Source: CANMXU01 sp052030545
GTDB taxonomy: Bacteria > Pseudomonadota > Gammaproteobacteria > Enterobacterales > Alteromonadaceae
Direction: 5' to 3'
Assembly (NCBI RefSeq): GCF_052030545.1
Contig: NZ_JBPDIH010000010.1
Coordinates: 1 to 64,000, forward strand
DNA: 64,000 nucleotides
Every line of letters begins with the position of its first letter. Position 1 is the first letter of the stretch. Shown one piece after another: positions 43,291 through 51,450 of the stretch. The position numbers were made by a program, and so were the translations under genes. The notes under the pieces are model-generated. The model made no database searches and was not told the DNA's origin. It worked only from the letters and a program-made list of their open reading frames with translations.

Positions 43291-44073
43291 ATGAGTATTC
43301 AATGTTGTAAAAGAGTCATGAGTTTAATGTTATTCGGTCTATTAACCGCATGCGGTGGCTCAGGCTCAGAGCCTGTTGTTACAGCTGATCCAAAACCCGA
43401 AACTACGCCGCCTGCACCTTCTCCTGCACCAGATCCAGAACCAACACCTGTTGTAGGTGCTTTTATTGAAGAAAATGGTGTGCTAGTCGTAGAAATGGAG
43501 TCAACCGACTTTAGTGGCTCAAGCTGGCAGTTAAAAGCGGAGACATCAGCTTCAGGTGGGCAAGCAATTGAATGGACGGGGGACGATTTATTTAACCAAC
43601 CCGGCATAGGAGTGATTAATATTGCGGTGCAAATTACTAACCCTGGCACCTACCGTTTTGATTGGTTAACGCTCATCGGAGAAGGAAATTCTACTACAGA
43701 AGCTAATGATTCTTGGCTGAAAATTCAAAGCGATAAATTTTACGGCTTAAAAGATAATTCCACCGTTTGTCCTAAAGAAATTGATAGCGCGGTAAATTCA
43801 TGTGTGGGTGAATTACCAGAAGGCAGTAGTAAAGAGGGCTGGTTTAAAGTGTATCGCTCTGGTGGTGATGTTGCCCAATTTATTTGGTCAACCAGTACCT
43901 CTGATAGAGATCCACATGCGATTTATGCTGATTTTAGCCAGGCTGGTACGTATACCGTGCAAATTTCAGGTCGTTCAAAGCATCATGTTATTGACCGTTT
44001 TATTATGACCAATGATCCGCTAACTCACGATGCTGCAAAGAATTTTGATGAGTCAGCGAGAGTACAGCCATAA
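43291..44073 (+). CDS. CBM-like lipoprotein, first gene of the sulfatase-kdgT operon
   Basis: The 260-residue lipoprotein (lipobox LTAC) has a proline-rich linker (DPKPETTPPAPSPAPDPEPT) that lifts one beta-sandwich domain off the membrane. The domain begins NGVLVVEMESTDF and ends YTVQISGRSKHHVIDRFIMT, the same pattern as the secreted protein at 38250. I infer carbohydrate binding at the cell surface. The start is ATG 43291 (AGGGG 5 bases upstream); a TTG at 43258 in frame is unlikely. Its stop overlaps the next start (TAATG at 44071-44075), so the sulfatase is probably translationally coupled. Confidence 0.8.
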   Translation: MSIQCCKRVMSLMLFGLLTACGGSGSEPVVTADPKPETTPPAPSPAPDPEPTPVVGAFIEENGVLVVEMESTDFSGSSWQLKAETSASGGQAIEWTGDDLFNQPGIGVINIAVQITNPGTYRFDWLTLIGEGNSTTEANDSWLKIQSDKFYGLKDNSTVCPKEIDSAVNSCVGELPEGSSKEGWFKVYRSGGDVAQFIWSTSTSDRDPHAIYADFSQAGTYTVQISGRSKHHVIDRFIMTNDPLTHDAAKNFDESARVQP

Positions 44074-45551
44074 TGAGGGTTTACTATTATATTTTGCTAT
44101 TTGTATCTATTGCTTGCTTATTACAGCCTGAACAAGCAACAGCACAACAAAAACCGCTTAATGTCGTGGTGTTTTTAGTTGATGACTTACGCGCGGACCT
44201 TGGCACATATGGTAATCAACAGATCCAAACGCCACATATTGACGCGCTTGCTAAACAAGGCGTTAAATTTACCAAGGCCTACGCACAACAGGCGATATGT
44301 GGCCCGTCGAGGGTTAGTTTATTAACGGGTTTACGCCCAGAAACGTTAGGTTTATACACCATAGATCGCAGTGGCCGGTTACGTTCAAACCATCCTGACG
44401 TGGTGTCGATGCCACAACTTTTTAAAGAAAACGGCTATAAAACTATTAGCATTGGCAAGGTATATCATAGTGTGACTGACGATCAGGAAAGCTGGACGAC
44501 ACACATTAAAAAACTACCAAATTTTTATGCTATTGCTGGTAATAAAGAAGCGAAGTTTGCTTATGAAGCGGGTGACGTTGATGACGATTTTTACAAAGAT
44601 GGTCAAGTAGCTCGCGACGCCATTAAAACCTTAAACGAAATTAAAGACGATAAGTTCTTAATGGTCGTTGGCTTAAGTAAACCTCATTTGCCGTTTAACG
44701 CACCTAAAAAATATTGGGATTTGTACGATCGCAACCAATTTGTCGTACCAAGTCGCAAAAAGCCTAACAACATCTATAAGCTAGCACTGAGCAAGTGGGG
44801 GGAACTGCGTATGTATGGCGGTATTCCAAAGCAAGGGGATGTTGATGATGAATTAACCAAAACCTTAAACCATGCCTATTATGCCAGCGTGAGTTATATG
44901 GACGCGCAAGTTGGCCGGGTAATGTCGGCACTTGATGAAATGAAGCTGCGCGATAATACCTTAGTGGTTTTTATGAGCGACCATGGCTATAAACTTGGCG
45001 AGTATGGCACGTGGAACAAACATTCAAATATGGAATTAGATACACGTGTTCCGCTTATTATTAGCAGAGAAGGCCGCTATACCCTCAGCAAAGTAAATGT
45101 TAGCTCATCGGCATTAGTTGAAAACATTGATGTATTGCCAACCATTGCCCAAGCTGCTGGCTTACAAGCGCCGCCTATGGATGGTAAAAGTTTACTGCCT
45201 CTATTAGATAACCCTGAACTACCATGGGATAGCGCTGCCTATAGTTTATTTGCACGTGGCAAAAAATATATGGGCGTTACCGTCACCGACGGAACATGGC
45301 GTTACACCGAATGGCGTAACGGTGAAACGCAAGCGCTGTTCTTTAAAGAACTGTATTTGCATGATACAAGCCCTGTGGCAAGCGCAAACGTTGCTGGCCA
45401 AATTCAATTCCAAGCTGATGAAAAACGCTTGAAACAATTGTTAGATCATCAATTTCCAACCAACGCGCCTTCGTTTCATCAAAAGCGCGTGCTGGGCAAG
45501 CTAGTGGCAAAAACACAAGAAAATCAAAAAAGAGACAGCGATGAAGATTAA
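44073..45551 (+). CDS. S1-type sulfatase with CGPSR motif (iduronate-2-sulfatase-like)
   Basis: The 492-residue enzyme has a signal peptide (about 1-24), metal site VVFLVDDLRADLG, formylglycine motif Cys76-Gly-Pro-Ser-Arg, SIGKVYHS (Lys and His of the pocket), GLSKPHLPFNAP and FMSDHGYKLGEYG. The VDDLR...CGPSR...GKVYH...KPHLPF pattern is that of iduronate-2-sulfatase-like S1 members, which in ulvan loci act on sulfated rhamnose or uronate units. The start overlaps the CBM-like gene's stop, and the last 11 bases overlap the kdgT start. It is thus the second gene of a very compact four-gene operon. Confidence 0.93.
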   Translation: MRVYYYILLFVSIACLLQPEQATAQQKPLNVVVFLVDDLRADLGTYGNQQIQTPHIDALAKQGVKFTKAYAQQAICGPSRVSLLTGLRPETLGLYTIDRSGRLRSNHPDVVSMPQLFKENGYKTISIGKVYHSVTDDQESWTTHIKKLPNFYAIAGNKEAKFAYEAGDVDDDFYKDGQVARDAIKTLNEIKDDKFLMVVGLSKPHLPFNAPKKYWDLYDRNQFVVPSRKKPNNIYKLALSKWGELRMYGGIPKQGDVDDELTKTLNHAYYASVSYMDAQVGRVMSALDEMKLRDNTLVVFMSDHGYKLGEYGTWNKHSNMELDTRVPLIISREGRYTLSKVNVSSSALVENIDVLPTIAQAAGLQAPPMDGKSLLPLLDNPELPWDSAAYSLFARGKKYMGVTVTDGTWRYTEWRNGETQALFFKELYLHDTSPVASANVAGQIQFQADEKRLKQLLDHQFPTNAPSFHQKRVLGKLVAKTQENQKRDSDED

Positions 45552-46530
45552 GCAAAATATTGAACGAGTCCCTGGTGGCATGATGTTGGTGCCTTTATTT
45601 CTAGGGGCGGTGATCAATACTTTAGCACCAGAGTCAGCAGACTATTTTGGTGGTTTTACCAAAGGCATAATGACAGGGATCTTACCCATTTTAGCGGTGT
45701 GGTTTTTTTGTATTGGTGCAAGTATAGATCTACGATCAACAGGTACAGTATTGCGCAAATCAGGCACTTTAGTTATCACTAAAGTTGCAACGGCGTGGGT
45801 TGTTGCGGTTGTTGCTGCCGCGCTTTTGCCCGAGCACGGCATTGAAGCTGGACTATTTGCAGGCTTATCTACGCTAGCGCTTGTATCGGCTATGGATATG
45901 ACCAACGGTGGTTTGTACGCAAGTTTAATGAATCAATACGGCTCTAAAGAAGAGTCGGGCGCGTTTATTTTAATGTCGTTAGAATCTGGGCCATTAATGA
46001 CCATGCTTATTTTAGGCTCGGTTGGCGCGGCTTCATTTGAATTGCATCATTTTATTGGCGCGGTACTACCGTTTCTTGCAGGATTTATTTTGGGTAACTT
46101 AGATGTAAGTTTGCGTGAATTTTTCAGCCGAGCAAGCGCTGTAATGATCCCCTTTGTCGGTTTTGCCTTAGGTAATACTATCAATTTAGCGGTGATCTTA
46201 GACACGGGGTTATTGGGTATTATGTTAGGGCTTGCCGTTATTGTTATTACGGGGATCCCATTAATATTTGCTGATCGCTGGATAGGAAAAGGCAATGGCA
46301 CAGCGGGCGTTGCTGCATCGTCAACCGCGGGGGCGGCTATTGCTAACCCAGCTGCCATTGCTGCGATTGAACCAAAATTTGCGCTTGCGGCGCAAAGCGC
46401 TACAGCACTAATAGCAACTAGCGTTATTGTTACCTCAATTCTAGTTCCGATAATTACCGCCATGTACCACAAACGCTATGGTGAACAGAGTACTCAAAAC
46501 ATCAACCAAGAGGCTGCTCATGCTGCATAA
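45541..46530 (+). CDS. kdgT: 2-keto-3-deoxygluconate permease
   Basis: This 329-residue inner-membrane carrier of the KdgT family imports 2-keto-3-deoxygluconate and related keto-deoxy acids with protons. Features are MKIKQNIERVPGGMMLVPLFLGA at the start (KdgT signature), about 10 hydrophobic segments, AMDMTNGGLYASL and GTAGVAASSTAGAAIANPAA. It overlaps the upstream sulfatase by 11 bases and the downstream sulfatase start by 11 bases. Since the GH105 enzymes here are exported, their keto-deoxy uronate products arise outside the cytoplasm, and this permease would bring them in. That link is inference. It is one of the clearest signs that uronates are an end product of the locus. Confidence 0.93.
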   Translation: MKIKQNIERVPGGMMLVPLFLGAVINTLAPESADYFGGFTKGIMTGILPILAVWFFCIGASIDLRSTGTVLRKSGTLVITKVATAWVVAVVAAALLPEHGIEAGLFAGLSTLALVSAMDMTNGGLYASLMNQYGSKEESGAFILMSLESGPLMTMLILGSVGAASFELHHFIGAVLPFLAGFILGNLDVSLREFFSRASAVMIPFVGFALGNTINLAVILDTGLLGIMLGLAVIVITGIPLIFADRWIGKGNGTAGVAASSTAGAAIANPAAIAAIEPKFALAAQSATALIATSVIVTSILVPIITAMYHKRYGEQSTQNINQEAAHAA

Positions 46531-48016
46531 AATCATCGGGCTTTGCAGCGTAATGCTTGTGTTAGCCGGTTGCCAACAGGCGTCGGTTCTCGAAGAGCAA
46601 GTTCAGCAAAACCCAGTTCACCAACATACAGTTCAACAAAACACCTTTGCTGAACAAAAAAATCCCAATGTTTTATTAATAATGGTCGATGATTATCGAG
46701 TTGCAATGGGTGCGATGGGCGATAAAAAAGCGATCACGCCTAATCTTGATAAACTCGCATCTCAAGGAATGCTATTTAATCGTGCCTACGCCAATGTACC
46801 TGTATGTGGCGCATCTCGCGCAAGTATGATGACCAGCGTTTATCCGCATAAAACTCGGTTTATTGATTATTTGGCCAATGCTGAACGTGAAGTGCCGCAG
46901 GCAACAACCCTAGGTGAATTTTTCAAAAACTCGGGTTACTACACGGTCTCTAATGGCAAAGTGTTTCATAGCCGCACTGACTCAAATGAAAAAAGTTGGA
47001 GTGAATCGGCGTGGGAGCCAACAGCAAAAGGCCCAGCTTATTATAATGACGACTCGAAAAAATACCTTAAACCTACCAAGCGTTTTGGTCATAGAGGCCC
47101 ATGGTATGAAAGTGCCGATATGCCAGATGAAGCCTATTACGACGGACAAGTAAAACAAAAAACGGTCAGCGATCTAAAGCGTTTGGCACAACAAAACCAA
47201 CCTTTTTTCTTAGCTGCTGGTTTTCGTCGACCACATTTACCGTTTAATGCGCCGCAAAAGTATTTTGATTTATATAAAAATACCGACTTTCAACCGTCAG
47301 TACTGCGCGATAAACCGGTCAATGCCCCTGAATCTTTAAAAGGCTCGGGCGAGATCAATGTCTATCACTTTAAAAACCACACGTACAATTCAGATGAATT
47401 TCACCGACTGTCTCTGCGCGGTTATTACGCGGCTGTTAGTTTTATTGATCAACAAGTTGGCGACATTCTAGTGACCCTTGAGCAGTTAGGATTGCGCGAC
47501 AATACTATCGTAGTGTTAACCAGTGATCATGGCTTTAATTTAGGTGAACACAATTTTTGGGGCAAGCACAACATGCTCAATAAAGCGCTGCATATTCCGT
47601 TGATAATTGACGATCCCAAAGCGCAATCTGGGTTAACGTCTGACACCTTGGTGAGTTTAGTGGATGTTTTCCCAACCTTAATTGACCTTGCTGGTTTAAC
47701 GGCAGATGAGCCACTAACACAGCAAATGGTTGGGCGCAGTTTAGCGCCATTATTAGCAAATTTAAAACCTAGTGGAGACGAGTTTGTTTATTCTCGTTTT
47801 AAACAAGGCGATACCGTGATAAGTGATAATTTGATTTATACCGAGTATCAAACCAAAGATGGTCGCCAAGAAAAAATGCTATTTGATTTAGCCAAAGATC
47901 CAGAAGAAACAACCAATGTGGTAAATGATGTGGCTTATCAAAAAGACATTGCGTTGTTATCGGCGAAACTGGCGAAATTTATTGCCAATAGCGAGCGTTA
48001 TTTGCCTAATAACTGA
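46520..48016 (+). CDS. S1-type sulfatase lipoprotein with unusual CGASR motif
   Basis: The 498-residue lipoprotein (lipobox LAGC, Cys18) resembles its operon neighbour (MVDDYRVAMG, SNGKVFHS, FRRPHLPFNAP, TSDHGFNLGEH). The maturation motif is Cys96-Gly-Ala-Ser-Arg, with Ala where most sulfatases have Pro. CxAxR is accepted by the radical-type sulfatase-maturing enzymes and occurs in some natural sulfatases, so activity is likely. A Gln/His-rich linker (about 22-45) follows the lipobox. I start at ATG 46520, which gives a proper lipoprotein signal and AGAGG about 7 bases upstream; the in-frame ATG at 46478 lies inside kdgT. It overlaps kdgT by 11 bases and ends with a terminator. Confidence 0.92.
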   Translation: MLHKIIGLCSVMLVLAGCQQASVLEEQVQQNPVHQHTVQQNTFAEQKNPNVLLIMVDDYRVAMGAMGDKKAITPNLDKLASQGMLFNRAYANVPVCGASRASMMTSVYPHKTRFIDYLANAEREVPQATTLGEFFKNSGYYTVSNGKVFHSRTDSNEKSWSESAWEPTAKGPAYYNDDSKKYLKPTKRFGHRGPWYESADMPDEAYYDGQVKQKTVSDLKRLAQQNQPFFLAAGFRRPHLPFNAPQKYFDLYKNTDFQPSVLRDKPVNAPESLKGSGEINVYHFKNHTYNSDEFHRLSLRGYYAAVSFIDQQVGDILVTLEQLGLRDNTIVVLTSDHGFNLGEHNFWGKHNMLNKALHIPLIIDDPKAQSGLTSDTLVSLVDVFPTLIDLAGLTADEPLTQQMVGRSLAPLLANLKPSGDEFVYSRFKQGDTVISDNLIYTEYQTKDGRQEKMLFDLAKDPEETTNVVNDVAYQKDIALLSAKLAKFIANSERYLPNN

Positions 48017-48066
48017 ATAAACTGAGCTCGGTAAAATAAGCTTTTTGACCGTATTTTTAGTCAATA

Positions 48067-48101
48067 AAACTCGATAGCTTGATAAGGTATCGAGTTTTTT
48101 T
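48067..48101 (+). terminator. Terminator after the sulfatase-kdgT-sulfatase operon
   Basis: AAACTCGATA (48067-48076) pairs with TATCGAGTTT (48088-48097), an 11-base loop between them, followed by a T7 run to 48101. It lies between convergent genes; the T-run serves the plus strand. Confidence 0.8.
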
Positions 48102-48126
48102 GTCCTACGCTGCATTGCGCAGGTTT

Positions 48127-49032
48127 TTAAATGTTGTCATCAAAAATTTCAGTTCTATTGCGCCCGTTAACTTTCGCTTGATACAAAGCGATGTCTGCGC
48201 ATTTTACATATTTTTCAATGACATCATCAGAGGTTAAATCATTGGCGTTTAACGCCGCAGCGCCAACACTAATCGATAATTTTTTATCTTGAGCAATGGT
48301 AATGGCATTAACTTCTTGATGCAGTCGTTGACAGAATAAATGTGTATTTTTTAGGTCTGAATTATATAACACCATTAAAAATTCTTCGCCTCCCCAACGG
48401 GCAACAATATCGCTAGAGCGCGTCATTTTTTTTAATACATTAGCAAGCTCTACCAAAATATCATCACCTCTGTTATGCCCGTAGGTGTCATTAATTTTTT
48501 TAAACCAGTCAATGTCGATGAGCAGAAATGAGGTTGCAACAAAATTACGGTTTAGTTGATTAAGGACTTTGGTAAAGTCATCAATTGCGGCGCGTCGATT
48601 AAGTAAGTTTGTTAGCGGATCAACTCTTGTTAATAAGGTTAACTCTTCGGTTTTAATTTCTAAATGTTCTCTTGCCGCTAAAAGCTCTTGATAGAGTTTG
48701 TCACGGGCGACAGCGATGTATATCGACCAGAAAATCTTTGTGTCGACTAACTGAAGGTTGGCGACAGCGGCAATTTTTTCGTTTGCAGGTAACATTAACG
48801 AAATTTGGATTTCTTGGCATGAGCCTGAACTTACCAGCGTAGGGCGTATATAACTTTCAAAGAAAATAGCACTTGCCTTAGAAATAATATCAAACAGACT
48901 ATATTCGGTGATTTCATCAGCAGTTAACGCTAATACGTCTTTTGCATACTTATTGCAATATTCGAGTCTGTTGCTCTGCATATCGGTTGTAAGCAGTATG
49001 CATGGAAAGCAGTCGAGGGTTGGTTTTATCAT
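48127..49032 (-). CDS. PAS-GGDEF diguanylate cyclase
   Basis: The 301-residue soluble protein has an N-terminal PAS-like sensor (about 1-115: CFPCILLTTDMQSNRLEYCN and ALTADEITEYSLFDII), a coiled-coil linker (about 112-135) and a GGDEF domain. The active-site loop is RWGGEEF (GGEEF at 214-218), with DPLTNLLNRR and LIDIDWFKKIND also intact, so it should make cyclic di-GMP. An RxxD inhibitory site before GGEEF is partly present (RSSD at about 205-208). The gene's ATG overlaps the stop of the RsbQ-like hydrolase by 4 bases (49029-49032). The pair resembles the RsbQ hydrolase/PAS-protein pairs of other bacteria, where the hydrolase product is sensed by the PAS domain. Confidence 0.93.
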   Translation of the reverse strand: MIKPTLDCFPCILLTTDMQSNRLEYCNKYAKDVLALTADEITEYSLFDIISKASAIFFESYIRPTLVSSGSCQEIQISLMLPANEKIAAVANLQLVDTKIFWSIYIAVARDKLYQELLAAREHLEIKTEELTLLTRVDPLTNLLNRRAAIDDFTKVLNQLNRNFVATSFLLIDIDWFKKINDTYGHNRGDDILVELANVLKKMTRSSDIVARWGGEEFLMVLYNSDLKNTHLFCQRLHQEVNAITIAQDKKLSISVGAAALNANDLTSDDVIEKYVKCADIALYQAKVNGRNRTEIFDDNI

Positions 49033-49835
49033 GCTAAAAATAGTTTTATCGCTTGAAAGACGACGTCAGGCGCGGTCATGTGTAAACAATGCCCTTGTGA
49101 GTCAACTACCTTGAGCACTGAGTTGGGGATTTTTTCATGCATGTATTGGCCGATATCTACCGAGGCTAAATTGTCGTCACTACTTTGCAAGATCATTGTT
49201 GGTACGAGCAGCCTAGTTAGCTTGGCTCTGTCGTCCGAGAAAAACGTCGCTTTGGCAAAAGATTTGGCGTAAGTAGGATCGGTCGAACAAAAACTGTCTT
49301 CTAGCTCTTTAATCAGTTCAGAGCCATTGTTTTGTCCCATTACTAATGGCGCTAGATAGTTGGCCCAGCCAATATAGTTTTTGTCCATTAAGTTGATCAG
49401 CTCTTCTAAATCTCCTTTCTCAAAACCACCAAAATAATCTGGTGGAAAGTTCATAAAACAAGGGGAAGGGCAAACCATGACGATTTTGGCAAATAGGGCG
49501 GGTGATTTTAACGCCGCGAGCATGCCAATTATGCTGCTCACCGAATGTCCAATAAACACTATATTTTCAAGTGCTAATTCGTCACAAATTTCAATAACGT
49601 CTTCGGCATAGCCGTCAAGTGTTTCGTAGCGTTTGCGATCAAAATAAGCGGTGTCTGATTGGCCACAGCCGACATAATCAAATACAACAACTTTATATGT
49701 CGACTCTAATAGCGGCAGCATAAATCGCCACATATTTTGATCACAACCAAAGCCGTGGGCAAGCATAAGTGTAGTTTTCCCGTTGCCGGTTACTTTAACG
49801 TTATTTCGTGCGCGTACATTGATATTGAAAGACAT
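49029..49835 (-). CDS. RsbQ/KAI2-like alpha/beta hydrolase
   Basis: The 268-residue cytoplasmic hydrolase belongs to the RsbQ-D14-KAI2 type. Evidence is the start (NNVKVTGNGKTTLMLAHGFG), length, GCDQNMWRFMLP, VFDYVGCGQSD, FIGHSVSS and the catalytic triad Ser98, Asp220 and His249 (SQGHCLHMTAP), close to RsbQ positions 96, 219 and 247. The lid region (NFPPDYFGGFEKGDLEELINLMDKNYIGWANYLAP) is also RsbQ-like. In Bacillus RsbQ is needed for RsbP, a PAS-domain phosphatase, to sense energy stress; plant relatives perceive strigolactone and karrikin. Here the partner is a PAS-GGDEF protein encoded with a 4-base overlap, so a small molecule is probably turned into a cyclic di-GMP signal. Confidence 0.92.
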   Translation of the reverse strand: MSFNINVRARNNVKVTGNGKTTLMLAHGFGCDQNMWRFMLPLLESTYKVVVFDYVGCGQSDTAYFDRKRYETLDGYAEDVIEICDELALENIVFIGHSVSSIIGMLAALKSPALFAKIVMVCPSPCFMNFPPDYFGGFEKGDLEELINLMDKNYIGWANYLAPLVMGQNNGSELIKELEDSFCSTDPTYAKSFAKATFFSDDRAKLTRLLVPTMILQSSDDNLASVDIGQYMHEKIPNSVLKVVDSQGHCLHMTAPDVVFQAIKLFLA

Positions 49836-50060
49836 TATTAGGTAAGTCAGTAAAGTAGAGTATGATTATAATGGTTAATTTACTGGCGCTACACAAGAAA
49901 AATAGCTGTTATTGTGTAGTTCGTGTGGTTAATTAGCGGTTAAGTCAAGTTATTGGAGTGTTAGTTTCGAGCTTATTATCGCCAATGGTTATTTGCTTAA
50001 AACATCGGGTTAAAAAGGGACATCCCTAAATGTTAAGAAAGGGAAATAGCAGAATAATAA
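49836..50060. other. Intergenic region upstream of the RsbQ-like gene
   Basis: No gene is seen. It holds a hairpin CTACACAA (49889-49896)/TTGTGTAG (49912-49919) with a 15-base loop, about 54 bases upstream of the hydrolase start on the minus strand. The right end runs into an AraC-type gene remnant on the plus strand. Confidence 0.4.
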
Positions 50061-50150
50061 GGTTGTTTTAACACCGCGAAGTATTTTAATCACTTTTTCA
50101 AGCAAGCCTATGGTTTTACTCCGTTAAGTTTCGAAAAACTTCGAGAATGA
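50061..50150 (+). pseudogene. Remnant of an AraC-family regulator (3' end only)
   Basis: Between in-frame stops at 50058 and 50148 the frame encodes 29 residues, with the stretch FNTAKYFNHFFKQAYGFTPL. This is the end of the second helix-turn-helix of an AraC/XylS protein (normal form: GF.dp.YF.r.FKk.fG.TP..yR). Everything upstream is missing; the in-frame stop at 50058 and the unrelated DNA further left show it is only a fragment. It lies just outside the hipBA terminator, so deletion linked to arrival of the hip module is a reasonable guess. It was perhaps the regulator of this locus, but that cannot be shown. Confidence 0.65.
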
Positions 50151-50162
50151 GAGTATTCTCGA
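50141..50162 (-). terminator. Terminator of hipBA
   Basis: TCGAGAAT (50141-50148), loop GAGAGT, ATTCTCGA (50155-50162), a perfect 8-bp stem. On the minus strand it is followed by AAGTTTTTCG. It lies 22 bases after the hipA stop. Confidence 0.65.
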
Positions 50163-50183
50163 TATTCTAAATAAGTCGAATAA

Positions 50184-51446
50184 TCAAGGCTGTAGTCTTG
50201 TCACCATTTCTTGGATCATTTTGTAGCGGATCTCTCTTAGCATATGAAGTTCGCCAGCCTTATTGGTTATACCTTCAAGCTCAGTGACTTTCTCAATAAT
50301 TTTATCTGCTGCTATTTCAATTATTTTCAGCATTTTATCAAGTTCACGTTGAGTGATAGTTTTGTTTAAACCCAGCCCTTCACCAAATGCTAATACATCA
50401 TTACGCGTAAGCTCACCTAGTACTTTTGCATTTCCCATTGGTTGAGATAATTCCGCGAGCAAATGGCGACCTTCATCGTCGTATATAGCTGTACTAATAA
50501 GGTCGTACATCGGCGATAGCACCATTCCATCAGGAGTTACCAAGCAAGACAGATTTTTTAAATGTGCATCAGTATTTCCTACGATGGCGTTAAAAATTGC
50601 CCACTTAAAAACTGTAATTTTTGCCTTACCTTTGCCCCTTAAAGCCTCTGTAAACTGATTTAATTGTTCTACATTACTTTGCGCATATTTAAGTGAACGA
50701 CTTAAGCCCAGTAATTGGCATCCATCTAAAGCATGCATCCTAAGCTGATCAGGAAATACATTTTTTCTATCAAACCTTTCAATAATATATACAGGCTCAG
50801 GAAGGTAACAAACCTCTGTATGAGGCACATCCAAGCCAACAGCTTTAGCTAAATTCATCACGAACCATTCATTTCTTACCGTTTGCCAATAAAGATCTGG
50901 TTTTGAGTGTTCTGGTTTTAAGATATGTGAAGAAGGTGATGCACCTACAGGCTCTAAAAATTTATCTCCATGTTTAATAATCAACATTTTATGCTGTGCC
51001 CCAGCAATAGACATTCTTTTACTTTTTTGATTATTTAATGGAATATCCGGAAGACTTTTAATTCGAGAATTTAACTCAGAATAAGCTAATTCAATAACAC
51101 CTTTTTCAGCATTATCATTTTCCGATTCAACTAATGTAATTGCACCAGCAGACTCAGCACCAGTAATCGCTAAAATACCAAACGAATCGGCTTCATTGAT
51201 TTTTATGTCTTTTGCTAATAACGTTCTTGCACCTTCTTCAGGTAATAAATTATCAAAAAACCATTGAATATATCGCTTTGTCGAACCGTCGACCTGCTTC
51301 TCAGCTTTTAGTGGAATTTGAGGGCAAATAGGATGCTTTTCTAGACAGTTAAGCCACATATCATCATATTGAAAAGCCCATATATCATCCTCTTCGAATA
51401 ATGTGCCTACCTTTAATTGGTTAATGAAAATATTTAACTTTCGCAT
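50184..51446 (-). CDS. hipA: HipA-type toxin kinase
   Basis: The 420-residue serine/threonine kinase is the toxin of a type II toxin-antitoxin module. Known HipA phosphorylates glutamyl-tRNA synthetase and induces dormancy. Visible parts are the N-terminal subdomain (about 1-110), the Gly-rich loop MSIAGAQHK (Ser146, the expected autophosphorylation site), the catalytic loop NTDAHLKNLS (Asp293) and MYDLIST (metal Asp315). These match the E. coli layout, so the toxin looks intact. It lies 4 bases downstream of hipB in the same operon and ends with a hairpin. Its target here is not known. It interrupts the polysaccharide locus and probably arrived by transfer. Confidence 0.95.
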   Translation of the reverse strand: MRKLNIFINQLKVGTLFEEDDIWAFQYDDMWLNCLEKHPICPQIPLKAEKQVDGSTKRYIQWFFDNLLPEEGARTLLAKDIKINEADSFGILAITGAESAGAITLVESENDNAEKGVIELAYSELNSRIKSLPDIPLNNQKSKRMSIAGAQHKMLIIKHGDKFLEPVGASPSSHILKPEHSKPDLYWQTVRNEWFVMNLAKAVGLDVPHTEVCYLPEPVYIIERFDRKNVFPDQLRMHALDGCQLLGLSRSLKYAQSNVEQLNQFTEALRGKGKAKITVFKWAIFNAIVGNTDAHLKNLSCLVTPDGMVLSPMYDLISTAIYDDEGRHLLAELSQPMGNAKVLGELTRNDVLAFGEGLGLNKTITQRELDKMLKIIEIAADKIIEKVTELEGITNKAGELHMLREIRYKMIQEMVTRLQP

Positions 51447-51450
51447 TTAT

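Noticed and set aside
50010..50045. GGGACATCCC element suggestive of a REP-type or RAYT-related repeat
   Set aside because: It is a single short copy without a second repeat or transposase nearby.
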